Shown here one piece after another: positions 17,173 to 26,349 of a stretch of DNA of 64,000 nt. Positions within the stretch are counted from its first letter, which is position 1, and every line of letters starts with the position of its first letter. The stretch comes from Pseudoglutamicibacter albus (lineage in GTDB: Bacteria > Actinomycetota > Actinomycetes > Actinomycetales > Micrococcaceae). Both the position numbers and the translations under genes were made by a program. The stretch lies in contig NZ_JAVDXX010000001.1 in the NCBI RefSeq assembly GCF_031458175.1, positions 1,240,001 to 1,304,000 of the forward strand, given 5' to 3'. The notes beneath the pieces were generated by a model. It searched no databases and had not been told where the DNA came from. It saw only the letters and a program-made list of their open reading frames with translations.

Positions 17173-18669
17173 GTGCACGCCATCGATGATTTCACGCTTT
17201 CAGTCATTGCCCCGGACGAGTTCGGCCTCAAACCTGATGCGACCGTGTGGGTTGCTCGCGCCGAGAATGATGCGGCAGTGGTTCTGGGGGATGCTCCAGA
17301 GGGTCTGGATCAGGCCCTTGAGGAGCTGGCTTTCAGTGCTGATGCTGGCAAGGTAGCCCAGGTTCCGGGTGCTGGCGATAACGGTTCGCTCGCGGTTGTT
17401 GTTGGTTTGGGTTCTGTGACGGACCCAACACCGGAGGACCTGCGCCGTGCGGCTGGTGTTGCGACCCGCGCTCTTTCCGGGCGTGAGACGGCGCTGTTGC
17501 GTTTCCCTGCTGAAGAGCCGGAGTTGCTGGCAGCCGCCCTTGAGGGTGCCTCGTTGGGTTCGTGGGCTTTCCGCGCCTACAAGTCTTCCAAGCCAGCTAA
17601 AGGCAACCCGCTCGAGCAGGCTGTTGTCGCAACGAGCCTGGCCAACGATAAGTCTGTCAAGAAGATCGTTGAGCGTGCTGCTATCGTGACTCGCCACGCC
17701 AAGCAGGTCCGTGCTCTCGTCAACACCTCCCCCGCCGACCTGTTCCCGGAGACTTTCTCCGAATACGCTCAGGAGCAGGCCTCCGGCACCAAGGTCAAGG
17801 TTGAGGTGTGGGATGAGAAACGCCTCGTCCAAGAGGGTTTCGGAGGCATCATCGGTGTTGGCCGCGGCTCCGAGCGTGGCCCGCGCCTGGTCAAGGTTTC
17901 CTACACGCCGTCCAAGAAAGCTAAGCACCTGGCGATCGTGGGTAAGGGCATCACGTTCGATACCGGCGGCATCTCCCTCAAGCCAGCACCAGGTATGGAA
18001 GAGATGAAGTCTGACATGACCGGTGCGGCCACTACCCTGCATGCGGTCTTGGCTGCTGCTGAGCTCGGCCTGGAAACCCGTGTGACCGGCTGGCTGTGCC
18101 TGGCAGAGAACATGCCTTCCGGTTCCGCTACCCGCCCAGGTGACGTGCTGACCATGTACAAAGGCACCACCGTCGAGGTCACAAACACCGATGCCGAGGG
18201 CCGCCTTGTCTTGGGCGATGGCCTGACCAAGGCCTCGGAAGAAAACCCAGACCTGCTGCTGGACATCGCTACCTTGACCGGCGCGCAGCTGGTCGCTCTG
18301 GGGCAGCGTACCGCGGGCATCATGGGCGATGAGGAAGCGACCTCCGCGATCGAGGCAGCTGCTGAGTCCACCGGCGAACTGCTGTGGACCATGCCGATCC
18401 CAGAAGAGATCCGCAAGGACCTCGACTCAGTCACCGCAGACCTGCGCAACTCAGGGGACCGCAACGGCGGAATGCTCAAGGCAGCTGCGTTCCTGCGCGA
18501 ATTCGTGGGCGCCAAGGACGATGATGATTCCAAGCCAACCTGGGGCCACATCGACATCGCCGGTCCATCCTTCAACAACAAGGCACCGTGGGGTCATACG
18601 CCTAAGGAAGGAACCGGCTACGCGCTGCGCACCCTTGTTGAAGTAGCGGCCAACCTCGGCAACAACTAA
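17173..18669 (+). CDS. pepA: Leucyl aminopeptidase (M17)
   Basis: A 498-residue cytosolic zinc/manganese aminopeptidase that removes N-terminal residues from peptides. The M17 signature NTDAEGRLVLGDGL lies near residues 337-350. Metal-binding segments VGKGITFDTGGISLKP and SDMTGAAT are intact. An in-frame extension begins at 17110, but GTG at 17173 with AAGGAG 8 nt upstream fits better. It is divergent from the PAC2 gene and followed by a long inverted repeat. Confidence 0.96.
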   Translation: MHAIDDFTLSVIAPDEFGLKPDATVWVARAENDAAVVLGDAPEGLDQALEELAFSADAGKVAQVPGAGDNGSLAVVVGLGSVTDPTPEDLRRAAGVATRALSGRETALLRFPAEEPELLAAALEGASLGSWAFRAYKSSKPAKGNPLEQAVVATSLANDKSVKKIVERAAIVTRHAKQVRALVNTSPADLFPETFSEYAQEQASGTKVKVEVWDEKRLVQEGFGGIIGVGRGSERGPRLVKVSYTPSKKAKHLAIVGKGITFDTGGISLKPAPGMEEMKSDMTGAATTLHAVLAAAELGLETRVTGWLCLAENMPSGSATRPGDVLTMYKGTTVEVTNTDAEGRLVLGDGLTKASEENPDLLLDIATLTGAQLVALGQRTAGIMGDEEATSAIEAAAESTGELLWTMPIPEEIRKDLDSVTADLRNSGDRNGGMLKAAAFLREFVGAKDDDDSKPTWGHIDIAGPSFNNKAPWGHTPKEGTGYALRTLVEVAANLGNN

Positions 18670-18718
18670 CCCGTAGCGCCGCAGCCCACACGGCTGGGGC
18701 AATCCAACAACGGACACG

Positions 18719-18818
18719 AGAGGCCTGGCGGCCCACCCAGCCATCCCCTAGCCAGAGAAAGGCCAGGTGAGGGCACGAAATTGGCTCGTGGCTTATTTCA
18801 CCGGCCGCCAGGCCCTCT
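18719..18818. terminator. Long-loop inverted repeat after pepA
   Basis: AGAGGCCTGGCGGCC (18719-18733) pairs with GGCCGCCAGGCCCTCT (18803-18818) apart from one extra base, giving a ~15-bp stem around a 69-nt loop that includes a CACGA/TCGTG mini-hairpin. T-rich sequence follows. It could be a terminator for pepA or a structured element. Confidence 0.5.
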
Positions 18819-18848
18819 TCTGTCCACAAACATCGCCGCAGGGGCTAA

Positions 18849-18854
18849 CATAAT
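18849..18854 (+). promoter_or_regulatory. Candidate lpd -10 box
   Basis: CATAAT lies 35 nt upstream of the lpd GTG, leaving a ~30-nt leader with the AAGGGAG site. No good -35 is visible. Confidence 0.4.
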
Positions 18855-18889
18855 AGAAGCATCTCAACACCGACCTAAGGGAGCATTCC

Positions 18890-20266
18890 GTGGCCGAATC
18901 GGCAACGACAGAATTTGACGTGTTGGTCCTCGGCGGAGGTTCCGCCGGCTACTCAGCAGCTCTTCGCTCAGCACAGCTGGGCATGAAGGTTGGCCTGGTT
19001 GAGCGCAGCAAGCTGGGCGGCACCTGCCTGCACACCGGCTGTATCCCAACCAAGGCGTACCTGCACTCCGCAGAGCTCGCAGACGAAGCTCGCACCTCAT
19101 CCAAGTACGGCGTCAACACGACTCTTGACTCCATCGACATGGCTACCGTCAAGAAGAACAAGGACGGTATCGTCCAGGGCAAGTTCCGTGGCTTGTCCGG
19201 CCTGATCAAGATGCGCAAGATCGAGGTCATCGAAGGTGAAGGTAAGCTCACCGGCCCTGACACCGTGACTGTGGACGGTACCGAATACAAGGGCAAGAAC
19301 ATCGTCCTGGCTACCGGTTCCAAAACCAAGACCATGGGCATTGACATCACCGGCCGCGTCATCACCTCCACCGAGGCACTCGAGATGGATTACCTTCCGG
19401 AGTCCGCGATCGTACTCGGCGGCGGCGTGATCGGCGTCGAGTTCGCATCCATGTGGAACTCCTTCGGCGTTGACGTGACCGTTGTTGAGGGCCTCCCATC
19501 GCTGGTACCGAACGAAGACCCGGCGATCATCAAGGTCCTTGAACGCGAGTTCAAGAAGAAGGGCATCAAGTCCAAGACCGGCGTCTTCTTCGAAGAAGTC
19601 ACCCAGGATGACGAGAAGGCGACCGTCAAGCTCGCTGACGGCACCTCGCTCGAAGCAGAGCTCGTTTTGGTTGCTGTTGGCCGCGCACCTGTCACCGAAG
19701 GCTTCGGCTACGAAGAACAGGGCATCGAGGTCGACCGCGGTTTCGTGATCACCAACGAGCGCCTCCACACCGGGGTCGGTAACATCTACGCGATCGGTGA
19801 CATCGTCCCAGGCGTCCAGCTGGCACACCGCGGCTACCAGCACGGCATCTTCGTTGCCGAAGAGATCGCCGGCCAGAACCCGATCATCGTTGAAGACATC
19901 AACATCCCGAAGGTCACCTTCTGCGAGCCACAGATCATGTCTGTTGGCTACTCGCAGCCAAAGGCTGAAGAGAAGTTCGGTAAGGACAACATCGAGGTTT
20001 CCGAATACAACCTCGCCGGCAACGGTAAGTCCTCGATCCTCGGCACCGGCGGCATCGTGAAGATGATCCGCGTCAAGGAAGGACCTATCGTGGGTGTGAC
20101 CGGCATCGGTGGCCGCTTCGGTGAACAGATCGGTGAGGCACAGCTGATTGTGAACTGGGAAGCATACCCAGAAGACGTCGCTCACCTCGTCCACGCCCAC
20201 CCAACCCAGAACGAGTCCCTGGGCGAGGTTGCCCTGGCATTGGCCGGAAAGCCTCTCCACGGCTAG
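18890..20266 (+). CDS. lpd: Dihydrolipoamide dehydrogenase (E3)
   Basis: A 458-residue FAD flavoenzyme that reoxidises dihydrolipoamide of the E2 subunits with NAD+. The FAD site GGGSAGYSAALRSAQLG is at the N-terminus, and the redox disulfide in GGTCLHTGCIPTKA is near residues 45-50. The NAD site is VLGGGVIGVEFASMW, and the C-terminal HAHPTQNESLGE contains the active-site His-Glu pair. GTG start with AAGGGAG. It precedes sucB by 206 bp, matching its partner role. Confidence 0.97.
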   Translation: MAESATTEFDVLVLGGGSAGYSAALRSAQLGMKVGLVERSKLGGTCLHTGCIPTKAYLHSAELADEARTSSKYGVNTTLDSIDMATVKKNKDGIVQGKFRGLSGLIKMRKIEVIEGEGKLTGPDTVTVDGTEYKGKNIVLATGSKTKTMGIDITGRVITSTEALEMDYLPESAIVLGGGVIGVEFASMWNSFGVDVTVVEGLPSLVPNEDPAIIKVLEREFKKKGIKSKTGVFFEEVTQDDEKATVKLADGTSLEAELVLVAVGRAPVTEGFGYEEQGIEVDRGFVITNERLHTGVGNIYAIGDIVPGVQLAHRGYQHGIFVAEEIAGQNPIIVEDINIPKVTFCEPQIMSVGYSQPKAEEKFGKDNIEVSEYNLAGNGKSSILGTGGIVKMIRVKEGPIVGVTGIGGRFGEQIGEAQLIVNWEAYPEDVAHLVHAHPTQNESLGEVALALAGKPLHG

Positions 20267-20284
20267 CTCTTACGCTCTATAGTT

Positions 20285-20337
20285 GCCGGTGAGCTCGAAC
20301 ACAAGAGGACATCGCACGTGCTTTCGGGCTCACCGGC
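20285..20337 (+). terminator. Inverted repeat downstream of lpd
   Basis: GCCGGTGAGC (20285-20294) and GCTCACCGGC (20328-20337) form a 10-bp stem around a 33-nt loop. There is no T tract, so it may be a weak terminator or a processing structure between lpd and sucB. Confidence 0.4.
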
Positions 20338-20472
20338 GGCTTAGGCTTATACGTATAGCGTTATCACCACAACCATTGACGGCCCGGGGACATCACAGTT
20401 TCTTGGGTAACGTGATCAAGACAGCTCCGCCGGTTGCAGAATTCGCGGGGCATAGAACAGGAGTGAGTTCCG

Positions 20473-22278
20473 ATGTCTGAGACCGTGAACCTGCCCGAAC
20501 TGGGCGAATCAGTTACCGAAGGAACCGTGACCCGCTGGCTGAAATCCGTCGGCGATTCCATCGAAGTAGACGAACCGTTGGTGGAGGTCTCCACCGATAA
20601 GGTCGACACCGAAATCCCATCGCCAGTAGCTGGCGTTATCCAGGAGATCCTCGTTGATGAAGACGAAGACATCGAGGTAGGCGCCCCGCTGGTCGTGATC
20701 GGCGATGGCGAAGGTAGCTCCGATAGCGACTCCGACGATTCCGGTGAAGACTCCGCCGAGGAGGCCGAAGAATCCACGGCAGAGGAAGAGTCCGCTGAAG
20801 AAGACTCCGCTGCTGAAGACAACGAGGATTCCGGCTCCGATGAGTCTGGTTCCAAGGATTCCGGGGCTGAGGATTCTGGCGAGAAGACCGAGATCAAGCT
20901 CCCTGAGCTTGGCGAATCCGTGACCGAAGGTACCGTGACCCGTTGGCTCAAGGAAGTCGGCGACTCCGTCGACGTTGACGAGCCACTCATCGAGGTCTCC
21001 ACCGACAAGGTCGATACCGAGGTCCCTTCCCCTGTGGCAGGCACCTTGCTTGAGATCAAGGTCGAAGAAGACGAGGACGTCGAGGTTGGCCAGGTCCTGG
21101 CGGTCGTCGGTTCCGGCTCCGCTTCCTCCTCCGATGATTCGAAGGAAGAAGCTTCCGAGGAACCAGCTGAGGAAGAATCCTCGGCAGACGAGGCTACTGA
21201 AGAAGCAGCTGAAGAGTCCAAGCCAGAGGCCAAAGACGAACCTCAGGAAGAGGCTCAGCCTGAGCCTGCTTCGAAGGAAGAAACGTCATCGGCACCAGCT
21301 AATAAGTCCGCTGCCGGCTACGTGACCCCGATCGTCCGCAAGCTCGCCAACGACAACGGCGTTGACTTGAACTCGATCGAAGGTACCGGCGTTGGCGGCC
21401 GCATCCGCAAGCAGGATGTTGAAGCAGCGATTGAGAAGCAGAAGTCCGCCTCCGCTTCGCAGCCAGCAGCTTCGGCGGCTGCATCCGCTGGCTCGGCATC
21501 TTCCGGCTCTGCAGCGAAAGCACCTTCGAATGTTCCTTCGTCTGAGGCGCTCAAGGTTCGTGGCACCACCGTCAAGGCGCCACGTATCCGTCAGGTCATC
21601 GCTTCCCGCATGCGTGAGTCGCTGGACATCTCGACCCAGCTGACCCAGGTCCAGGAAGTCGACATGACCCGTATCGTGCAGTTGCGCAAGCAGGCTAAGG
21701 CTTCCTTCCAGCAGACCCACGGCGTCAACCTGACCTACCTGCCGTTCATCACGAAGGCCGTCACGCACGCTCTGACCCAGATCCCTGCGTTCAACGCCTC
21801 CTACGACGAGGAGAAGCAGGAGATCACCTACCACGACGCCGAGCACATCGGCATGGCTGTGGACACCGAACGTGGCCTGTTGGTTCCGGTCATCGCAGAC
21901 GCCGGCGACTTGTCGCTGGCCGGCGTGGCTAAGAAGATCGCCGAATCCGCTGAGAAGGCACGCACCAACAAGCTCAGCCCGTCTGACCTGGCTGGTTCGA
22001 CCTTCTCGATCACCAACATCGGTTCGGTCGGTGCGCTGTTCGATACCCCGATCATCAACCAGCCAAACGTCGGAATCCTGGGTACCGGTGTTATCGAGAA
22101 GCGTCCACGCGTTGTCACCGACGAATACGGCAATGACGCGATCGCTATTCGCCACATGATGTACTTGTCGTTGACCTACGATCACCGACTCGTTGACGGC
22201 GCTGACGCGGGTCGCTTCCTGCAGACCGTCAAGGCGCAGCTTGAGAACGCAGAGTTCGCGTCAGAGCTCGGCCTCTAA
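20473..22278 (+). CDS. sucB: Two-lipoyl-domain dihydrolipoamide acyltransferase (E2, SucB/AceF type)
   Basis: The 601-residue E2 core of a 2-oxoacid dehydrogenase complex. Two lipoyl domains carry STDKVDTE at about residues 40-47 and 175-182, with lysine as the lipoylation site. A peripheral-subunit-binding domain ([20 protein letters not shown]) follows near 278. The catalytic domain ends in [14 protein letters not shown] near 570. Annotation pipelines call this actinobacterial form SucB, but in actinobacteria it often serves as pyruvate dehydrogenase E2. Linkers are Ser/Glu/Asp- and Ala/Ser-rich. AGGAG precedes the ATG. LipB and LipA, which lipoylate it, are encoded nearby. Confidence 0.93.
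   Translation: MSETVNLPELGESVTEGTVTRWLKSVGDSIEVDEPLVEVSTDKVDTEIPSPVAGVIQEILVDEDEDIEVGAPLVVIGDGEGSSDSDSDDSGEDSAEEAEESTAEEESAEEDSAAEDNEDSGSDESGSKDSGAEDSGEKTEIKLPELGESVTEGTVTRWLKEVGDSVDVDEPLIEVSTDKVDTEVPSPVAGTLLEIKVEEDEDVEVGQVLAVVGSGSASSSDDSKEEASEEPAEEESSADEATEEAAEESKPEAKDEPQEEAQPEPASKEETSSAPANKSAAGYVTPIVRKLANDNGVDLNSIEGTGVGGRIRKQDVEAAIEKQKSASASQPAASAAASAGSASSGSAAKAPSNVPSSEALKVRGTTVKAPRIRQVIASRMRESLDISTQLTQVQEVDMTRIVQLRKQAKASFQQTHGVNLTYLPFITKAVTHALTQIPAFNASYDEEKQEITYHDAEHIGMAVDTERGLLVPVIADAGDLSLAGVAKKIAESAEKARTNKLSPSDLAGSTFSITNIGSVGALFDTPIINQPNVGILGTGVIEKRPRVVTDEYGNDAIAIRHMMYLSLTYDHRLVDGADAGRFLQTVKAQLENAEFASELGL
20824..20883 (+). repeat. 15-bp tandem repeat in the sucB linker
   Basis: Four 15-bp units (20824-20838, 20839-20853, 20854-20868, 20869-20883) encode [20 protein letters not shown] in the acidic linker between the two lipoyl domains. 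Confidence 0.75.
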
Positions 22279-22309
22279 GACTGCTAGCCGTCCGCGTATT
22301 GACATGATC

Positions 22310-22341
22310 CCGGGGCCGCAACCGTCAGGTAGCGGCCCCGG
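22310..22341 (+). terminator. Hairpin after sucB
   Basis: Perfect 10-bp G+C-rich stem (22310-22319 with 22332-22341) around a 12-nt loop, 31 nt past the sucB stop. No U tract follows; many actinobacterial terminators lack one. Confidence 0.6.
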
Positions 22342-22409
22342 AGCCATGTACCGCGGATCCCACATTCCTAGATTTCTACCTAAGCTCCCGCTTGGACAAG
22401 GACCTTTTC

Positions 22410-22760
22410 ATGCACGTACTGCAAGATATTCTCCTGGCCCTGCACATGGTTGGCCTGGCCGCGATTGTTGGTAGCTGGCTCACTCATTTCAAGCCAGCAA
22501 CCGTGACCGTGTGGCAGGTTTACGGCGCGATCATCCAGGTAGTCACCGGCCTTGGCATGTTCGGCACCACAATGGCCATCGGCGGCCAGATCAACCACAT
22601 GTGGTTCGGCATCAAGTTCCTGTTGGGTCTAATCATCCTGGTGTGCGCACTCATCGGCTACGGCAAGGCAAAGAAGGGCCAGGAAGTCCCAACTGGGCTC
22701 GCCCACGGTGTGGGTGGCCTCGGCTTCCTCACCATCTTCTTCGCTATCTTGGGCCGCTAA
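22410..22760 (+). CDS. Conserved small integral membrane protein
   Basis: About 116 residues with four predicted membrane spans (ILLALHMVGLAAIVGSW, a central GAIIQVVTGLGMFG, MWFGIKFLLGLIILVCALI, and a C-terminal GGLGFLTIFFAIL). The ATG at 22410 has AAGGA 9 nt upstream; an in-frame TTG at 22392 is less likely. No family function is recognised. It sits alone between sucB and the convergent kinase-like gene, whose stop lies 5 nt away. Confidence 0.7.
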   Translation: MHVLQDILLALHMVGLAAIVGSWLTHFKPATVTVWQVYGAIIQVVTGLGMFGTTMAIGGQINHMWFGIKFLLGLIILVCALIGYGKAKKGQEVPTGLAHGVGGLGFLTIFFAILGR

Positions 22761-22764
22761 ACCG

Positions 22765-24390
22765 CTATCCTTTAGGCTTGGCCGCAGCTGCGATGGTTTC
22801 TATCTTCCAGCTGCGGCCAACGCGTTTAAAGCCCACATCAAGAACATCCGTACGGCCTGCTTCGCGAGAAACAACGCGGCCAGTCTCCGTTTCTATCGAG
22901 TGAGCCTTCAGCTTCACTTCAACAACCGCTGAAGCAAGCTTGCCTTTCTTCTGCTTGGTATCGATGCTCACGCGTTCCAGCTTCATCTCGACACCTGCAA
23001 ACCGCTGCTTCTCTGCTTGCATCTTCTCAAGCATCTGCCGATCACTCTTCAAACCGGCGGCCTTTACGGTATAGACCTTGTCTAAAGCCGCTACGTCACG
23101 CTGCTTGAGCGCAGCCATCCGTGCTTTAAGCTGTTTTTCGACATCGGCCCGTGTGAGTCGTTCATCCTCTGATGCACGCTGACTCGATCCGGCTTGTTTG
23201 CCTGGCGCGTCCTCGGTGCTGGATGCGCTCGCTACAGGCTTCGCTACGGTAGTCTGCGTAGCTTGCGCGGCATCCTGCGAACGCGGGCCAGCGAAAACCA
23301 TGAGTCCGGCAACTGTGAGCATTCCGAGTGCTGCGACCCCGATGATCGCCGTGGTTGGCGTGATCTTCGCTCCACGTAAACGCGAACCAAGCCTGGCGCC
23401 AGCTGCGCGTTTGCCAGGCCTGTGTTGAGTCAGCATCAAGGCCCGCCCCTCGGCACGTACAGCCTCGTCAATGTTCAACGGCTCTGGTTCTTGAACAGCC
23501 AAAACCTCCGGGGCAAGCTCCTCTGCGGCTGGGCGTTCGCGCGGATCAACTGATAAGCAATCATCGATCAGTTGCGCGAAGCGTTCGTCGATGCCCTTGA
23601 CCGTGAGAGGCAACGGAACACGGTGTTCGGCTGCAGCTGGTGGCTCCCCTGTCACAACGAACCAGGCGAGAGCTCCCCAACCCCACACGTCGCGGGCTTG
23701 ATCCGCTACTTCCTCTGCTGGTGCGAACCCTTCAGTGAAACTTTTGGCAGGCGCCGCCCCGAGGGAACGTGCGTTACCCGGATCGATCAAAACCGGGGCT
23801 CCGTCGGCCCGGAACATCACGTTCTGCGGGCTCACATCTCCGTGCACCGCGCCGTGCGCGTGAAGGTGTGTCAAGGCTTGGGCGATCGGCACGAGCAACG
23901 TCACCGCCTCCCCTACCGGAAGCGAGCCTCGCGCCTCGATCAGATCAGCCGCTGACCCTCCAGGGACAGCTTCCATCACGAGCCGCCGCGTGTCTTCAGC
24001 AGCCGTCCCAGCTGGCGCCTCCTCACGATAAACATCTTCGGCGTCGGAAAGAATCTTGACCAGGTGCGGGTGATCCCACGCCGCCGGAGGGCTCGGCATA
24101 TCGTGCTGGGCGGTTGCTCTGACCCTCCGTACGGCAGCCGGCAGGCCGTCATAGTTTTCAAAATGCACATCCGCTTCCCCACCTGAGCGAAGGTACTGGC
24201 GGATGTCACGGCTCAAATCCGGCGAGGTATCAGAACCTGTAATGACTCGCATGAACGGGTCATCCCGGCTCAGTGGAGCATCCTCATGCTCTGAGTCTTC
24301 AAAATCAGTGGCTTCAGGCTCACTGGCTTCAGGCTCACAGCCTTCGGGATCGCTACCGTGAGCGTCTGGGTCTTGGGGCTCGTATGCCAT
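22765..24390 (-). CDS. Membrane-anchored serine/threonine kinase-like protein, probably a pseudokinase
   Basis: About 541 residues from the ATG at 24390 (GAGGG upstream). Layout: an acidic N-terminus with pentad repeats (1-45); a kinase-like domain (about 60-300); one membrane span near 345-367; and an external Ala/Ser linker with a ~150-residue NTF2/DUF4878-like domain (ADVEKQLKARMAALKQRDVAALDKV). The catalytic-loop Asp and Asn survive in HGDVSPQN (183-190), and DFG reads DPG (203-205). The ATP-binding lysine position is Arg (AVRRV, near 88), and the glycine loop is reduced to GGEADV. Orthodox PknB-type activity is therefore doubtful. No partner phosphatase or substrate gene is adjacent. Confidence 0.65.
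   Translation of the reverse strand: MAYEPQDPDAHGSDPEGCEPEASEPEATDFEDSEHEDAPLSRDDPFMRVITGSDTSPDLSRDIRQYLRSGGEADVHFENYDGLPAAVRRVRATAQHDMPSPPAAWDHPHLVKILSDAEDVYREEAPAGTAAEDTRRLVMEAVPGGSAADLIEARGSLPVGEAVTLLVPIAQALTHLHAHGAVHGDVSPQNVMFRADGAPVLIDPGNARSLGAAPAKSFTEGFAPAEEVADQARDVWGWGALAWFVVTGEPPAAAEHRVPLPLTVKGIDERFAQLIDDCLSVDPRERPAAEELAPEVLAVQEPEPLNIDEAVRAEGRALMLTQHRPGKRAAGARLGSRLRGAKITPTTAIIGVAALGMLTVAGLMVFAGPRSQDAAQATQTTVAKPVASASSTEDAPGKQAGSSQRASEDERLTRADVEKQLKARMAALKQRDVAALDKVYTVKAAGLKSDRQMLEKMQAEKQRFAGVEMKLERVSIDTKQKKGKLASAVVEVKLKAHSIETETGRVVSREAGRTDVLDVGFKRVGRSWKIETIAAAAKPKG
24291..24350 (-). repeat. 15-bp tandem repeat in the kinase-like gene
   Basis: Four units of 15 bp (24291-24305, 24306-24320, 24321-24335, 24336-24350). 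The middle two differ by one base. They encode pentads such as CEPEA, SEPEA and TDFED in the acidic N-terminal tail. Confidence 0.7.
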
Positions 24391-24575
24391 GGTGCCCTCA
24401 CTCTCCGCGTCATAAAACTCAATCCGTGGACGTTCTGGATTCAGTGTGCAGCATTTCCCGCCTTCCCTGCTCGGTTGTCCACAGGTAGGGCGTCTAGACA
24501 CAGATTTTCCGTTATTCACAGGCCACGTAGTCCCCGGCGTTATCCCCTAACTCCGGTGTGCGCGGTCGTGGGGAT

Positions 24576-24581
24576 TATGCT
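24576..24581 (+). promoter_or_regulatory. -10 box of a likely leaderless lipB transcript
   Basis: TATGCT ends 7 nt before the ATG at 24589, consistent with transcription starting at the start codon. Confidence 0.45.
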
Positions 24582-24588
24582 GGAGAGC

Positions 24589-25284
24589 ATGAGCATCAAC
24601 GTGTTGGAACCCGGTTATGGCAAAGACGCCGTGGAGTATATGAAGGCGTGGAGTCTGCAGCAGCGGATCCATGACGAGGTAGTTTCCGGGAATGTTCAGC
24701 CGACCGTGATCATGCTGGAGCATCCGCCAACGTACACAGCGGGCCGCCGCACACAAGATTCCGATCGCCCCACTGACGGAACCCCGGTAGTCGATGTTGA
24801 CCGCGGCGGTCTCATTACGTGGCATGGCCCCGGCCAGCTGGTGGCCTACCCGATCGTTCCTCTACGGGATCGTGCCGCGATCAAATCCTTCGTGTGGGCG
24901 TTGGAAGAAGCGATCATCAAGACTGTCGCTGATTTCGGGATCACCGCCCAGCGCGTCGAGCATCGCGCGGGCGTCTGGGTGCTGAAAGAGGGCGTACAGG
25001 ATGAGAAGATCGCCGCGATCGGCCTCCACATCGATAACGGTGTTTCGATGCATGGGCTCTCCCTCAACGTCAACAACAGCCTCGCCCCCTACGATGTGAT
25101 TGTTCCGTGCGGTATCCAGGATGCCGGAGTCACCACGATGGCGTTGCAGGCAGGCAGGAACATCGAAGTGGCCGATGTGGTTGAGTCCTTAAGCGGGCAC
25201 CTCTTGGAGGAGCTTGCCCCCGTGGTTACCACACCCGAGAACGAATCTGAGCAGCAAAACATCAAGGAGAACACTCAAGCATGA
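24589..25284 (+). CDS. lipB: Octanoyl-[ACP]:protein N-octanoyltransferase
   Basis: About 231 residues; transfers octanoate from acyl carrier protein to lipoyl domains, the first step of de novo lipoylation. Motifs: [29 protein letters not shown], the catalytic lysine in [10 protein letters not shown] and the catalytic cysteine in [14 protein letters not shown]. An in-frame ATG at 24577 is an alternative start; 24589 fits the TANNNT box and homologous N-termini. Its stop overlaps the lipA start (ATGA). The C-terminal ~20 residues are Glu/Asn-rich and variable. Confidence 0.93.
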   Translation: MSINVLEPGYGKDAVEYMKAWSLQQRIHDEVVSGNVQPTVIMLEHPPTYTAGRRTQDSDRPTDGTPVVDVDRGGLITWHGPGQLVAYPIVPLRDRAAIKSFVWALEEAIIKTVADFGITAQRVEHRAGVWVLKEGVQDEKIAAIGLHIDNGVSMHGLSLNVNNSLAPYDVIVPCGIQDAGVTTMALQAGRNIEVADVVESLSGHLLEELAPVVTTPENESEQQNIKENTQA

Positions 25285-26279
25285 GCACCCCAGCACCAGA
25301 AGGCCGCCGTCTTTTGCGCGTCGAAGCACGCAACGCGGCTGTCCCTGTGGACCGGAAGCCTGAGTGGATCCGCGCCGAGCTCAACATCGGCCCTGAATAC
25401 GTGAGCCTCAAGAAAGACGTCCATGCTAAAGGCCTGCACACCGTGTGCGAGGAAGCCGGTTGCCCTAATATTTTTGAATGCTGGGAAGACCGCGAAGCAT
25501 CGTTTTTGATCGGCGGCTCGCAGTGCACCCGGCGTTGTGATTTCTGCCAGATTGACACCGGCAAACCACAGCCGCTCGACCCAACCGAACCGCTCAAAGT
25601 CGCTGAGTCGATCCGTGAGATGCAGCTACGCTACGCGACCGTAACCGGTGTGGCACGTGACGACCTCGACGATGGCGGGGCATGGCTGTATGCGGAAACC
25701 GTACGTAAGGTTCATGAGCTGAACCCGAACACCGGCATCGAACTGCTTATCCCCGACTTCAACGGCGAGCCGGCCGCCCTCGATCAGATCGTGGAATCCG
25801 GCCCTGAGGTGTATGCGCACAATGTAGAAACCGTGCCGCGTATCTTCAAACGCATCCGCCCCGCATTCCGCTACGAGCGTTCCATGGACGTGATCCGCTA
25901 CGGCAAGGACCGCGGGCTCATCACCAAATCCAACTTGATCCTCGGTATGGGTGAAACCCGCGAAGAGATCTCTGAGGCCCTCCGTGATCTGCACGAGGCC
26001 GGCACCGACATCATCACGTTGACCCAGTACCTGCGCCCAACACAGCTGCACCTACCGGTAGACCGGTGGGTCACCCCTGCTGAGTTCGTTGAGCTCAGCG
26101 AAGAAGCAGAAGAGATCGGTTTCGGCGCCGTCATGGCTGGGCCGTTGGTCCGTTCTTCCTACCGTTCTGGGCGTTTGTGGGCTCGCGCCATGAAGAACAC
26201 CGGCAGGGAGATCCCGTCCCACCTCAGCCACATCGACGACACCGGTTCGGCACGTCAAGAAGCCGCCTCGCTCGTCTAA
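25281..26279 (+). CDS. lipA: Lipoyl synthase
   Basis: A 332-residue radical SAM enzyme that inserts two sulfurs into protein-bound octanoyl groups. The radical SAM cluster motif CTRRCDFC lies near residues 82-89, and the auxiliary cluster cysteines are in [12 protein letters not shown] (about 56-67). The C-terminal RSSYRSGR contains the conserved RSSY serine that ligates the auxiliary cluster. Overlaps lipB by 4 nt, so the pair is one operon serving the lipoyl domains of SucB. Confidence 0.97.
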   Translation: MSTPAPEGRRLLRVEARNAAVPVDRKPEWIRAELNIGPEYVSLKKDVHAKGLHTVCEEAGCPNIFECWEDREASFLIGGSQCTRRCDFCQIDTGKPQPLDPTEPLKVAESIREMQLRYATVTGVARDDLDDGGAWLYAETVRKVHELNPNTGIELLIPDFNGEPAALDQIVESGPEVYAHNVETVPRIFKRIRPAFRYERSMDVIRYGKDRGLITKSNLILGMGETREEISEALRDLHEAGTDIITLTQYLRPTQLHLPVDRWVTPAEFVELSEEAEEIGFGAVMAGPLVRSSYRSGRLWARAMKNTGREIPSHLSHIDDTGSARQEAASLV

Positions 26280-26349
26280 CTCAGCAACCGCCGAAGCTGA
26301 ATGCGAAGGTCTAAGGCAACGGAATCCAGAGCGACGGGGTCTGCCATCA

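Noticed and set aside
19097-20260. 387-residue open frame antisense to lpd
   Set aside because: Shadow of lpd codon usage; no start signal or protein-like composition.
21286-22185. 299-residue open frame antisense to sucB
   Set aside because: Lies entirely within conserved sucB domains and has no independent evidence.
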